In this document: positions 44,565 through 53,494 of the stretch, in pieces
How the letters are laid out: each line of letters opens with the position of its first letter
Position numbering within the stretch: position 1 is the stretch's first letter
Assembly: GCF_001907675.1 (NCBI RefSeq)
Contig: NZ_MPNT01000013.1
Span: 1-64,000, forward strand
Direction of reading: 5' to 3'
DNA: 64,000 nt
Source of the DNA: Mycobacterium paraffinicum
Lineage (GTDB): Bacteria > Actinomycetota > Actinomycetes > Mycobacteriales > Mycobacteriaceae
The notes under the pieces: generated by a model
Databases searched by the model: none
What the model saw: the letters and a program-made list of their open reading frames with translations, nothing else
What the model was told of the DNA's origin: nothing
Translations under genes and position numbers: made by a program

Positions 44565-44641
44565 TGGTAGCGGGGACAGGATTCGAACCTGCGACCTCTG
44601 GGTTATGAGCCCAGCGAGCTACCGAGCTGCTCCACCCCGCG
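44565..44641 (-). tRNA. Initiator tRNA-Met (CAT)
   Basis: The minus strand folds as a cloverleaf with anticodon CAT in 'GGGCTCATAACCC'. Three consecutive G-C pairs flank the anticodon loop, and the 1-72 position is a mismatch (C and T), both initiator marks. The T arm reads GCAGGTTCGAATCCTGT, and the CCA end is encoded (44565-44567). The IS481 remnant ends about 35 bases beyond its 3' end. Confidence 0.95.
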
Positions 44642-44780
44642 TTGGTGAATGCCAGGTTACCGAACCGGCGTCACGGCGACCAAATCGCGCGGTCATCGGC
44701 CTTTCGGCGGCGAGATTGCCGCCATGGTCGTGGGTCGTGCGACGACCACAGCCGTCACGGCAATCTCGGCGAGCGCCCGC

Positions 44781-45317
44781 TCAGTGCGAGGGCGGGTTGA
44801 GCCCATAGCGCCGGGCGATGTCGTCCATCCAGTCCGGCGACCCGTACGTCAGCCCGTACTTGTCGGCCAGCTCGCCGAACTCGGGCAGCTCATGCAGGGC
44901 CTTGCCGACCGGGTCGTCGGCGTGGTCGACGAGCAGCTCCCCGAGCTCGCGGAAGTAATTCTCGAAGCCGCCGGGCGTGATGACCTCGATGATGCGGCCG
45001 GGCTCGCTGCCGGCGTTCCACATCGCGTGCATCTGCCCGCGGGGCTTGGTGATGTAGCCCCCGGGACCCAGAACCACTTCGCTATCGTCGGAGCGGAAGC
45101 CGATCTCACCGGCCAACACGATCGAGTGCTCGTCCTCGCGGGTGTGCATGTGCGCGGCCGTCAGCACGCCGACCGCGAACGGGTGCTCGACGATCGACAC
45201 CTCACCCCCGTTGGTCTTGCTGGTCAGCTTGAACACCGCCCCGAATCCGGGGAGGGCCACGTACTCGCCCTCCCCCGGCTGGACCACGGTGACCCCGATG
45301 CCATTCGTCTTGGTCAT
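44781..45317 (-). CDS. Cupin-domain protein, 178 aa
   Basis: A single cupin barrel in the centre: metal-site motif 1 in 'VLTAAHMHTREDEHSIVLAGEIGF' (H, H, E, H), motif 2 in 'KPRGQMHAMWNAG'. The C-terminal third is helical ('LGELLVDHADDPVGKALHELPEFGELADKYG'), a design seen in mycobacterial cupin_2 proteins of unknown function. The ATG follows GGGAAGGTGAG. It is the third gene after an HD-domain protein and a nitroreductase, with short spacers, so it is probably one operon acting on a small organic substrate. Confidence 0.85.
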   Translation of the reverse strand: MTKTNGIGVTVVQPGEGEYVALPGFGAVFKLTSKTNGGEVSIVEHPFAVGVLTAAHMHTREDEHSIVLAGEIGFRSDDSEVVLGPGGYITKPRGQMHAMWNAGSEPGRIIEVITPGGFENYFRELGELLVDHADDPVGKALHELPEFGELADKYGLTYGSPDWMDDIARRYGLNPPSH

Positions 45318-45339
45318 TCGACTCACCTTCCCGGGCCCG

Positions 45340-46038
45340 TCATCCCGCCGCGGCGAGGTCGGCCGGTTCGGGCGTCGGCCACAGCGGCTGCGGCACCTCG
45401 ACACCGAACGGCTTGCCCCAGCCGTTGCGCGACGAAACCTCGTGCACCGGGCGGCGATTGGCTGCAACGCCCCACTTACCCAGGGGGTAGCCGAGGGTCA
45501 GCATGGCCGACATCTTCCAGCCTTCCTCAACGGGCACGCCCAACATCTCGTTCACCTTGTCCCGAAAATTGTTGAGCACCATCGTCATCACGCCGCCGAC
45601 GCCCTCGGCGCGTGCGGCGAGCAACGCGCTCCAGATCGCGGGGTAGATGTTGGCGCCGCCGAGGTCGTCGATCGAGAACACGAAGAGCAACAGGGGAACC
45701 TCGTCGAAGTGGTCGGCCAGGTAATTGCCGGAGCCTTTGATCCGACGCATCGTCTCGGCGTGAGCGGTGAGGTCCGCGCCGGGCCCCGGCACGACCATCG
45801 GTCCCTGCCCCGTCCTGAACTTCTCGTATTCGAGGCCGCGGGCCTCCCGGAACAGTTCGCCGAACTCGTGGATGAGTTGTGGATCGTCGACTGCGACAAA
45901 GTGCCAGCGTTGGGTGTTGCCACCGTTGGGCGCCCGGACGGCCGCATCGAGGATGCGGGCCTGCACGTCCAACGGGACCGGGTCCGGCCGCAGCCGGCGC
46001 ATCATCCGGGTGGTGTAGAGCGCCTCGTGAATCTCCAT
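45340..46038 (-). CDS. Nitroreductase-family flavoprotein, 232 aa
   Basis: An FMN-dependent nitroreductase of the classical NfsB-like fold. It begins 'IHEALYTTRMMRRLRPDPVP' (the R-x-x-R FMN phosphate site), then 'RAPNGGNTQRWHFVAVDD', and 'AEGVGGVMTMVLNNFRD' in the second FMN contact region. It differs from the Acg-type proteins of the left arm. It may reduce nitro, quinone or halogenated compounds. The ATG follows GAAGGGAGCGGACAG, and the gene lies between the HD and cupin genes. Confidence 0.88.
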   Translation of the reverse strand: MEIHEALYTTRMMRRLRPDPVPLDVQARILDAAVRAPNGGNTQRWHFVAVDDPQLIHEFGELFREARGLEYEKFRTGQGPMVVPGPGADLTAHAETMRRIKGSGNYLADHFDEVPLLLFVFSIDDLGGANIYPAIWSALLAARAEGVGGVMTMVLNNFRDKVNEMLGVPVEEGWKMSAMLTLGYPLGKWGVAANRRPVHEVSSRNGWGKPFGVEVPQPLWPTPEPADLAAAG

Positions 46039-46051
46039 CTGTCCGCTCCCT

Positions 46052-46702
46052 TCATTCCGGCCAGCTGTTGTTAAGGATCTTCTCGACGAAGTCGACCCGC
46101 TCGAAGGCGGGATCGAAGTGCGCCAGCACGTCGGCGTTCATCGTGCCGGCGGTGGTGAGCGGGCGGTGCTTCATGCCGTCGTTGAACGCCGCCAGGATGC
46201 GCTGCTTGAACTGCGGGCGCGGGTGAGCAGCGGTCACCGCGGCGAGCGCGTCGGGGGCCAGGTCGTCGCGGCCGATGCCGACCACGTCCACCTCGACACC
46301 GGCTTGCAGCAGAGCGACCTCCGGGGCGAGGAACTCGGGCACCCCCGGGGTGGTGTGCAAAGCGATGCCGAGCCACACCTTCTCGGCGTCGGATTGGTCG
46401 ACGCCGCGGGCGGTCAGAAACTCGCGGGCCGCGTCGGCGCCGTCGACCTCGAAGCGCAGCGCCGAGGTGCGGTACCGCTCGGTGAGCCCGAGGTCGTGGA
46501 ACATGGCGGCGACGTAAAGCAGCTCCAGGTCGGGTTGCAGCCCCCGGCGCAGACCCTGCAGCGCGCCGAACAGGAACACCCGCCGCGAGTGGTTGAACAG
46601 CAGGTCGTCCTCGGCGTCGCGAATGAAATCGGTGGCCTCGCGCACCAACGCCGAGTCAGGGATGCGGATGCCGGCGATGCTTTCCATTGATTGAGTATTC
46701 AT
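46052..46702 (-). CDS. HD-domain phosphohydrolase-like protein, 216 aa
   Basis: The HD metal-binding pattern is present: 'HSRRVFLFGALQG' (first His) and 'VAAMFHDLGLTERY' (HD), then 'GIALHTTPG' (third His) near residue 115. This matches the cyanamide hydratase-type and related HD proteins of actinobacteria, which hydrolyse or hydrate small molecules. The substrate is unknown. It is the first gene of the HD-nitroreductase-cupin unit and is divergent from the GlxA-type regulator gene, its probable regulator. Confidence 0.85.
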   Translation of the reverse strand: MNTQSMESIAGIRIPDSALVREATDFIRDAEDDLLFNHSRRVFLFGALQGLRRGLQPDLELLYVAAMFHDLGLTERYRTSALRFEVDGADAAREFLTARGVDQSDAEKVWLGIALHTTPGVPEFLAPEVALLQAGVEVDVVGIGRDDLAPDALAAVTAAHPRPQFKQRILAAFNDGMKHRPLTTAGTMNADVLAHFDPAFERVDFVEKILNNSWPE

Positions 46703-46775
46703 GCCGTCAGTCTGCGGCCGCACGGCCAAGGCGACCGTGGGCGTTCGGGCCGTCCTGTCCACAGAAAGCGACACA

Positions 46776-47756
46776 ATGTCTTACGTGGCCGAGACCGGAG
46801 CGCATTCGCGGGTGGTGGTGATCGTCGTCTTCGACGACGTGACGATGCTGGACGTGGCGGGGGCCGGTGAGGTGTTCGTCGAAGCCAACCGGTTCGGCGC
46901 CGACTACCGGCTCAAGGTCGCGTCGCTGGACGGGCGGGATGTGACGACGTCGATCGGCACGCGGTTGGGCGTCACCGACGCCATCGCTTCGATCGAGTCG
47001 GCCGACACCATACTGGTCGCCGGCAGCGACCACCTGCCCCGGCGGCCGGTCGATCCCGCGCTCGTCGAGGCCGTCAGGTCGGTGTCGGCGCGGTCCCGGC
47101 GAACGGCGTCCATCTGCACGGGGTCGTTCATCCTCGCCCAGGCCGGCCTGCTCAGCGGCCGGCGCGCCACCACCCACTGGAACGAGACGCGGGTGTTGGC
47201 CCGGGCCTTTCGCGATGTCACCGTCGATCCCGACGCGATCTTCGTCCGCGACGGCGACGTCTTCACCTCGGCCGGGATCTCGTCGGGCATCGATCTGGCA
47301 CTGGCGCTGGTCGAAATGGATTACGGGACCGAACTGGTCCGCAACGTCGCCCGGTGGCTGGTGGTCTACCTCAAACGCGCCGGGGGCCAATCACAATTCT
47401 CGGTGCTGGTGGAGGCCGATCCCCCACCGCAGTCGCCGCTGCGCGCGGTCATCGACGCGGTCGCGGCCAACCCGGCTGCCAACCACAGCGTGAAATCCCT
47501 TGCGGCCCGGGCATCACTGAGCACCCGCCAGCTGACCCGGCTCTTCCAATCCGAGCTCGGGATGACCCCCGCGCGCTACGTCGAACTGGTGCGAATCGAT
47601 TTCGCACGCGGCGCACTGGAATCCGGCCGGTCGGTTAGCGAGACCGCCGGCATGGCCGGCTTCGGCAGCATCGAAACTTTGCGGCGCGTGTTCGTCAACC
47701 ACCTGGGCATCAGCCCGAAGGCCTATCGGGACAGATTCCGCACGGCCTACGCCTGA
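46776..47756 (+). CDS. GlxA-type AraC-family regulator (DJ-1/PfpI plus HTH), 326 aa
   Basis: An N-terminal DJ-1/PfpI-like domain (about 12-185), with 'ASICTGSFILAQAGLLSGRRATTHW' at the nucleophile-elbow cysteine, is followed by a C-terminal AraC double helix-turn-helix (about 225-320; 'SVKSLAARASLSTRQLTRLFQSELG', then 'VSETAGMAGFGSIETLRRVF'). The ATG at 46776 is used. It is divergent from the HD-nitroreductase-cupin genes and likely controls them. Its last ten bases overlap the convergent monooxygenase gene. Confidence 0.9.
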   Translation: MSYVAETGAHSRVVVIVVFDDVTMLDVAGAGEVFVEANRFGADYRLKVASLDGRDVTTSIGTRLGVTDAIASIESADTILVAGSDHLPRRPVDPALVEAVRSVSARSRRTASICTGSFILAQAGLLSGRRATTHWNETRVLARAFRDVTVDPDAIFVRDGDVFTSAGISSGIDLALALVEMDYGTELVRNVARWLVVYLKRAGGQSQFSVLVEADPPPQSPLRAVIDAVAANPAANHSVKSLAARASLSTRQLTRLFQSELGMTPARYVELVRIDFARGALESGRSVSETAGMAGFGSIETLRRVFVNHLGISPKAYRDRFRTAYA

Positions 47757-48883
47757 GAGCTAGGTTGGCAGTCTTGCGATATGCGCTTGGCCAGCGTTCG
47801 CGACTGCTTGGCCAGGTAGCCAATCAACGCGGGGCGAGTCAGCATGCCATGGAAGTACAAGCCATCGGCGGCAGGTGCAGGTGCCAGCACGACCGGTAAG
47901 CCCTCAGGTGTGAGCACACCCAAGTGTCCGACCAACGGATCCAGACCCGGCCCATACCCGGTCGCGCAGATCATCACATCGGGCTGAATACGTGCCCCGT
48001 CTGCGAGCGCCACCTGCGTACCCTCGAGCACGCTGACCGCCCCAACCACTTCGATTGATCCGTCGCGTACCGCGTCAATCACCTCGGGGTCAATGACTGT
48101 CGGTGCGACATGCAGCCGGTGGGCTCTCGCGAAGGGACCCTCCTCTGGAACGGGCAGACCGAATTCTCTGAGATCGCCGAACGCGCGACGGCGCGCGGCC
48201 GCAGCGATCCGATCCGCAATCCGCGAGGGCAGATGGAACAACGGAATTGACAGCACGTCGTTGGGCAGTCCGGCGGGCCCCCTGCGCGGCAGAATGTTTG
48301 GCGGGGTTCGTACCGAGAGCCACACGCTGGCCGCTTCGCCTGTGGTCAGGTCGTGGGCGATTTCCAAGCCCGACGATCCCGACCCGACAACCAGCACACG
48401 CTTGTGTGCGTAAGACATCGGGTCTCGATAACTCGATGAGTGCAATAACTCACCGGCAAAGCGGCCCGGCCAGTTTGGAATCACGGGCGTGTGGTGGTAG
48501 CCCGTGGCAACCACGACGTGTCGAGCGTCGAGGTCTCCCTTAGATGTTGTCAACCGCCATCGCGCCGAACGTCGGTCGATCCGTTCAACCGTGGTCTTGA
48601 GCCGTAGCTCGATGCCATCCTCGCGAGCATGCCGGTCACAGTGTGCCACGACTTGGTCACGAGTCGGAAAGACCGGAGTTCCTTTCGGGTACGGCCGACC
48701 CGGCAGGTGGGAGAATTGCCGGCCGGTATTGAGCCTGAGCCGGTCATATCGGCCGCGCCACGAAGCGGCCACCGCATCGGACTGGTCGACGAGCAAGGGC
48801 CGAATCCCCTTGTCCTTCAAGCTAAGCGCAGCCGAAATCCCTGCGGGGCCAGCACCGATAATCACAACTGCCCGCTCAGACAT
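47747..48883 (-). CDS. Flavin-containing monooxygenase-like protein, 378 aa
   Basis: A two-dinucleotide-domain FAD/NADPH enzyme. FAD site 'VVIIGAGPAGISAALSL' at the N-terminus, 'ASWRGRYDRLRLNTGRQFSHLPGRPYP' in the FMO/CzcO-like position, and NADPH site 'VLVVGSGSSGLEIAHDL' near residue 165; the C-terminal 'ICATGYGPGLDPLVG' closes the FAD domain. It should hydroxylate or sulfoxidise a small organic substrate. The ATG at 48883 lies inside the end of the P450 fragment (eight-base overlap). It is the last gene of the IclR-linked operon. Confidence 0.88.
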   Translation of the reverse strand: MSERAVVIIGAGPAGISAALSLKDKGIRPLLVDQSDAVAASWRGRYDRLRLNTGRQFSHLPGRPYPKGTPVFPTRDQVVAHCDRHAREDGIELRLKTTVERIDRRSARWRLTTSKGDLDARHVVVATGYHHTPVIPNWPGRFAGELLHSSSYRDPMSYAHKRVLVVGSGSSGLEIAHDLTTGEAASVWLSVRTPPNILPRRGPAGLPNDVLSIPLFHLPSRIADRIAAAARRRAFGDLREFGLPVPEEGPFARAHRLHVAPTVIDPEVIDAVRDGSIEVVGAVSVLEGTQVALADGARIQPDVMICATGYGPGLDPLVGHLGVLTPEGLPVVLAPAPAADGLYFHGMLTRPALIGYLAKQSRTLAKRISQDCQPSSQA

Positions 48884-49220
48884 CGATTGTCGTTCCCGCT
48901 CGCTCAAACCGCGAGTATCCATTGGCCACTTCCTCAGGGTGGGTCCCCGCATCTTGCTGTGCCTTGCGCAGATCGTCGGCATCGGCGGGGGTGAGTAGTG
49001 GGCGGGGCCCGGCGATGAATAGGTCACTATCGCGCTCGATCGCCATGATGTCAGCGTGCTTGGTGATCGCCCAGAACGGCCGATACGGCGGATGGTCCAC
49101 CCACGCAACCGGATTGTTTGCCCGCAGCTGCCGTAGCCCTGCGTGCAGCCGCTCGTCGTCGGCGTATGCCGACGGGTCAGCCAGAACTTTGGTGGCGTCA
49201 TGCATTGTGGGTGCGTTCAC
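48876..49220 (-). pseudogene. Cytochrome P450, N-terminal fragment only
   Basis: The product of 114 residues matches the start of mycobacterial cytochrome P450s: 'DATKVLADPSAYADDERLHAGLRQLR', 'PPYRPFWAITKHADIMAIERDSDLFI'. From about residue 98 the sequence leaves the family ('EEVANGYSRFERAGTTIDV') and stops. The I helix, the ExxR pair and the heme cysteine loop (some 300 residues) are missing, so it cannot bind heme. The GTG start with GAGGAATTCAA is intact, pointing to a recent deletion. Confidence 0.8.
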
Positions 49221-49229
49221 TTGAATTCC

Positions 49230-49508
49230 TCATTCGTGGGTTGCGATCGACTCGAGTCGGCCGAGGATCTCCTCGCGGCGTGCCTCGAACTGCTCCGGCA
49301 GCTGAAATCGCTTGCCTAGCTCCTGCGGCACCGCGCTCGGGTCGCCGTCGGCGTTGCTGTAATAGAGGTGATAGACCGAGATCGCCCCGTCGAACAGCAC
49401 CGTCCGTTTGATCAACCGCAGCCCGAGCACCTTGACGTGGACGTCAACGTCCTCCTGTGCCCCGTTCACCGACAAGGTGACGTGGTGGCTATCGACGATG
49501 TACGACAT
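49230..49508 (-). pseudogene. Glyoxalase/VOC ring-cleaving dioxygenase, internally deleted
   Basis: A 92-residue ORF starts like the VOC dioxygenases ('HHVTLSVNGAQEDVDVHVKVLGLRLIKRTVLFD', 'YHLYYSNADGDPSAV') and then jumps to a typical C-terminal end ('LGKRFQLPEQFEARREEILGRLESI'). Full members are roughly 300 residues, so over 200 residues are lost in frame, with most metal ligands. The ATG has the good site AGAAGGACAG. Translation may continue but the enzyme is very probably inactive. Confidence 0.75.
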
Positions 49509-49521
49509 TCGATCTGTCCTT

Positions 49522-50868
49522 CTAACTAACGCTGGGAAGTGGGATGGCGGTGAACACCGCGTCGGGGTCGTAGCGCTTTTTGGCGGCGATGAGTCGTGCG
49601 GCGTTGTCGCCGTGGGCTTTTTCGATCTGCGCTTTGTCGCCCGGCCCGAGCAGGTTGGCGTATCCGCCGGAAATCGCATGGGGGGCAAGCGCGTCCGACA
49701 CCGCGTCGGCCCAGGCGCGATGATGGGCGCCGTCCCCGGTCTCCCAGCACGCAACAATCTCGATGACGAAATGTGGGCGGCGGTTCGCGAACGCGGTCTC
49801 TTCCGGGGCGACGCGAGTTGATGCGCCGTGACAGTGGTGGATGGAGATGAGGCTGCGCGGCGAGGTCAGTGCCCGCGCGGCCTCGACCAGCGCATCGATG
49901 ACTTCGGGCGTATACCCCGCTACGGTACGGGTCCGAACCGCCCAACAAAGTCCTCGGACACACCCCACGTCGAACAGACGCAGTACGTCATGGTAGGCCA
50001 CGGGCGCGACTTGTGTGGTCAGTGGCGTTCCGAGCGTTGCGAGTAGGTCGACGGCCGCTAGACCGCTACGAAGATCGCCGCTCCAGGCCGGCTGGAGATA
50101 AACCGCCGGATTGCCGTCCGGGCCGGACATCAGCCCGCTTTGCACGGTCATCACGTCAGGCGCCGTCGCTAAAACCCCCTGCAGCCCGCGCCACACCGTC
50201 GCGGCCTGCGACAACGGAAACATGATCATCCCGCCGATTAACCGATCGAGCGGATGCAGCCGAACCCGCATGGAAGTGACCGCGCCGAAGTTGCCGCCAC
50301 CACCGCGCAGTGCCCAGAACAGCTCTGGCTCTTGAGCCGCGCTGGCTGTGACGATTCGACCATCCGCCAGGACAACCTCGGCGCCGAGCAGATTGTCCAC
50401 CGCAAGACCGAACCGCCCGTTGAGCGGCCCGTAGCCCCCGCCAAGTGTCAGGCCGGCCATACCAACGCCCCCGCAGTTGCCGGTGGCGGCAACCAGCCCG
50501 TACGGCGCTACCGCGTCGATCAAGCCGGTCGCAATCACACCGCCCCCCACCGTGGCGATCCTTGTCATGGGATCGACTGTGACACTTTGCATTCCGGACA
50601 TGTCGATCACCAAACCGCCGTCACAAACGGCCCGACCCGCCCAGTCGTGCCCGCCGCCGAGCACTGAGAGCCGCACCCCGCGGTCACGCGCAACACGGAT
50701 GGCTGCTTGCACGTCGCGCGCTGACCGGGGCCGTACGAGCAGTGCCGGACGGTGTCGCACCGCCGCGTTCCAGATCAACTGCGCACCGTCGGGCACCTGG
50801 ACTTGCGCCGCATCCATGCGGCTCGCCAGATCACGGGCGGCTGCGGTTACCAAATCGCTTGTACTCAT
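49522..50868 (-). CDS. Berberine bridge/6-hydroxynicotine-oxidase-type FAD oxidoreductase
   Basis: A 448-residue PCMH-type flavoenzyme. The first FAD-attachment region is 'LSVLGGGHDWAGRAVCDGG', where the histidine of GGGHD is a covalent FAD ligand in this family. The second is 'TGNCGGVGMAGLTLGGGYGPLNGRFGLA', with the cysteine as the second ligand. The C-terminal 'YANLLGPGDKAQIEKAHGDNAARLIAAKKRYDPDAVF' is the standard BBE tail. It oxidises an alcohol, amine or sugar with O2 as acceptor; the substrate is unknown. It follows the TPP-enzyme gene after six bases. Confidence 0.9.
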   Translation of the reverse strand: MSTSDLVTAAARDLASRMDAAQVQVPDGAQLIWNAAVRHRPALLVRPRSARDVQAAIRVARDRGVRLSVLGGGHDWAGRAVCDGGLVIDMSGMQSVTVDPMTRIATVGGGVIATGLIDAVAPYGLVAATGNCGGVGMAGLTLGGGYGPLNGRFGLAVDNLLGAEVVLADGRIVTASAAQEPELFWALRGGGGNFGAVTSMRVRLHPLDRLIGGMIMFPLSQAATVWRGLQGVLATAPDVMTVQSGLMSGPDGNPAVYLQPAWSGDLRSGLAAVDLLATLGTPLTTQVAPVAYHDVLRLFDVGCVRGLCWAVRTRTVAGYTPEVIDALVEAARALTSPRSLISIHHCHGASTRVAPEETAFANRRPHFVIEIVACWETGDGAHHRAWADAVSDALAPHAISGGYANLLGPGDKAQIEKAHGDNAARLIAAKKRYDPDAVFTAIPLPSVS

Positions 50869-50874
50869 TGTCTC

Positions 50875-52575
50875 TCACGGGCTGACGACGGCATCGAGCA
50901 AGAACGTCTGCCCCGACGCGACCGCGTCGAGCGCGCGCTGCAGTGCCGCGCTCAGCTCATCGGATTTCTGCACGCGTTCACCCGTGCCGCCGTAGGCCTC
51001 GGCCTGCTTCACGTAGTCGGGCATGGGCGCGATGACGTCGCCGATGAAATTCTGCTCGCGGACGGCCGTGCTATCGGGGAAATACTTGACGAGGTTCCTG
51101 GTTTGGGATGCGTACTGCCGGTTGTTGCACACCACGATGAGGAGCGGGGCGGCGTATTCCTGCGCGAACCCGAGGGCGGCGGGTATCGGGTTGTAGTGCC
51201 AAGCACCATCGCCGAGAATGCAGACGACCGGCCGATCCGGGCGCGCGACTTTGACGCCGAGTGCGGTGCCCAGGCCGGTTCCCAGTGCGCCTGCCCAACC
51301 GCGATACTGCGTGAAGGGTTTGCGCTCGTATAGGAATTGAATCATCTGCGGAACTTGGGCGATGATCTCATCGACGCAGATCGCGTCATCGGGCAGGATG
51401 TCGTGCAACGCTCCGAACAAGTCGGCTGCGGGCATGAAATCGGTTGCCTGCGAGGCTCGTTGACAGGCTTCCTCGATCCCCCTTGCGCGCACGCCATGTG
51501 TATAGCGAGCCCACCGCTCTTCGGCCTCGGGCCGTGGAGCCGACCTGGCTTGTAGATTGGCAGCGAGCGCAACCAGGTTGATCGACAGATTCCCCGGAAT
51601 TGTGTGCGTGGTGGGGTAGCCCCAGTAGGCAGCGCGCGGACGCAGGGGGTCTTGCTCTAGGTGGATGACGGCGCATCCTGGGCGTAGCGCCATATGTGGG
51701 GGATGCCACGGTCCGTTGCAGCCGGCGAGCAGGATCGCGTCCGCATCGCCGAGCACCGCTTCCACTGGCCCGGCCCCGTACAGCCGGTGCGACCGCGGGA
51801 AATTGTGATAGGCGGGATTCCAGAATTCGAAGACGGGCGCCGAGAGGGTCTCGGCAATGCTTGTCAGAACCTTGCGTTCATCGTCAGTTCGCCCGCCGTG
51901 CTCGGTGATGATGATTGGGTTCGCGGCGCTAGCCAGGACCCGGGCCACCTGGTCGATCTGTCCGCGTGTCGCGACAACGGGTGCAGGGGGAACCCACACG
52001 GGGATTCCAGGGTGGCCCTCGCCAATCAACAGCTGGAACGGTATTTCCAGCAACGTGGGACCCTGCGGGACGGATTCGGCGATAAAGCAGGCGCGCCGGA
52101 GCTCGTGAAGCAGATCGGAAGGCGTCCGTGCTCGCTTAGCCCACTTGACGACCGCTTCACCGTTGCGCGCCGGGCCGGCAAGGTCGGTGAGCAGTGCCGG
52201 CCATTCGGCACCAGGATCGCCGTCGGGATCATCGCCATAGCTGAGCGTGTCGGGCGACAGTACCGTCATCGGCGTGCGCTCCTGCAGTGCGGTGCTCAGC
52301 GCCATCGATGAGTTTTGAACTCCCAGCGATGTCGGTAAGAAGACAACCTGGCTTCGGCCGGTGGCCTTGTAATAGCCCGATGCCAGGCTCACCGCCAACA
52401 GCTCATGGCGACAGCGGAAGTACCGCGGCTTCATGTCATTGCCGCGCCGAGCGAGCGCCTCCCATACCGGTGCCATCACGGCGATAGGAGAGGCGAAAAT
52501 GCAGTCCACGCCATGAGATTCCAATTGCCTCAGCAATACTTCCGCGCCATTCGTGTCCGCAGTTGCTCCCGTCAC
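50875..52575 (-). CDS. Thiamine-diphosphate-dependent enzyme of the acetolactate synthase/decarboxylase family
   Basis: A 566-residue three-domain TPP enzyme: N-terminal PYR domain with the catalytic glutamate in 'RCRHELLAVSLASGYYKATGR' near residue 54, central domain (about 210-340), C-terminal PP domain with 'GDGAWHYNPIPAALGFAQEYAAPLLIVVCNN' (GDG...NN). It may be a 2-oxoacid decarboxylase or carboligase, for example benzoylformate-decarboxylase-like; the exact reaction is not readable. The GTG at 52575 lacks a strong ribosome site. It lies 69 bases after the IclR gene and precedes the oxidase gene, together forming a catabolic unit. Confidence 0.87.
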   Translation of the reverse strand: MTGATADTNGAEVLLRQLESHGVDCIFASPIAVMAPVWEALARRGNDMKPRYFRCRHELLAVSLASGYYKATGRSQVVFLPTSLGVQNSSMALSTALQERTPMTVLSPDTLSYGDDPDGDPGAEWPALLTDLAGPARNGEAVVKWAKRARTPSDLLHELRRACFIAESVPQGPTLLEIPFQLLIGEGHPGIPVWVPPAPVVATRGQIDQVARVLASAANPIIITEHGGRTDDERKVLTSIAETLSAPVFEFWNPAYHNFPRSHRLYGAGPVEAVLGDADAILLAGCNGPWHPPHMALRPGCAVIHLEQDPLRPRAAYWGYPTTHTIPGNLSINLVALAANLQARSAPRPEAEERWARYTHGVRARGIEEACQRASQATDFMPAADLFGALHDILPDDAICVDEIIAQVPQMIQFLYERKPFTQYRGWAGALGTGLGTALGVKVARPDRPVVCILGDGAWHYNPIPAALGFAQEYAAPLLIVVCNNRQYASQTRNLVKYFPDSTAVREQNFIGDVIAPMPDYVKQAEAYGGTGERVQKSDELSAALQRALDAVASGQTFLLDAVVSP

Positions 52576-52644
52576 ACTCGTGACGTTAGGAAGCGGCGGG
52601 GCCGCAGGCGAGCCTGCGCCCACTGAGTGGGTTTTACTCGCCGA

Positions 52645-53337
52645 TCACGGTGTGCGAAGAAGGCTGACGATCCGGGTGCTGGTGGCCCTGGTGGCAGCCA
52701 GCAGTCCGAGCGGAGGGCGCCGCTGCGCGATGAGAGTCGACACCGCCGCGGCCGCGTTGTCGCCGAGGGGAATCGCAATGGCAACACAGCTGAGATGGGC
52801 TAGTACCTCGCCGGCATCCACTATCGGTGCGGCACGGCCCAATTCGGCATAGGCACGCGCTGCCGCCGTGCCCGGCGGTACCGGAGCTCCGGGTTCGGCG
52901 ATGAAACCCACCGGAGTCCGAGCGTCCACCACGTCTAGGAATACTGCCTGGGCGCCGATCACAGCAGACAACTGAACCGCAGCCCCGGTGGCGGTTGCGA
53001 GTTCTGCGATCGGTCGACGGGCGGCAACCCGCAATCGGCGCTCGGGGCTCACCCGCGAACCCAACCCCAACAGGCTCGCACCTAGCCGATAGCGGTTACC
53101 GTCGCGACTGACCGCCCCGGCTACGATCAACTGCTGCAGCAGTCGACGGACGGTCTCGCGCGGGATCCCGCTGACATTCGCCAAGTCAAGCAACCGCACA
53201 GGTTCCAACGCGCTCACGTGATCTAGCAGTTCAAATGCGCTCTCGATGACCCCGCGGCCGCCTTGGTGGAACGAGCCGCCCGTCGCGCCCGCCTGCCCAC
53301 CGCTGGTCAAGCGATTCACCTCAAACTGGCCCACCAT
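52645..53337 (-). CDS. IclR-family transcriptional regulator, 230 aa
   Basis: N-terminal winged helix (about 28-85; 'VIESAFELLDHVSALEPVRLLDLANVSGIPRETVRRLLQQLIVAG') and C-terminal effector-binding domain (about 100-225). The latter keeps the fold but is shorter than the usual 170 residues. It lies first in the TPP-FAD-oxidase operon and is probably its regulator, sensing an aromatic or oxo-acid intermediate. The ATG at 53337 is used; an inner GTG near residue 30 is possible. Confidence 0.85.
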   Translation of the reverse strand: MVGQFEVNRLTSGGQAGATGGSFHQGGRGVIESAFELLDHVSALEPVRLLDLANVSGIPRETVRRLLQQLIVAGAVSRDGNRYRLGASLLGLGSRVSPERRLRVAARRPIAELATATGAAVQLSAVIGAQAVFLDVVDARTPVGFIAEPGAPVPPGTAAARAYAELGRAAPIVDAGEVLAHLSCVAIAIPLGDNAAAAVSTLIAQRRPPLGLLAATRATSTRIVSLLRTP

Positions 53338-53494
53338 TGATCCCTACGCGTTCGCTCTCGCCCGACACCGACATCACGATGCCGCCTCGTTTAACGTGCG
53401 AACGTTACCGATTTATGCCGGACGCCGACAGACAAGAACTCTCGTTCACCGGCGCGCAGCCCCGCCAGACGCGCTTTGCCGGCCCGCAACCGAG

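Noticed and set aside
44565..44641. The tRNA as a phage attachment site with direct repeats
   Set aside because: I found no second copy of the tRNA 3' end in the window, so att sites are not annotated.
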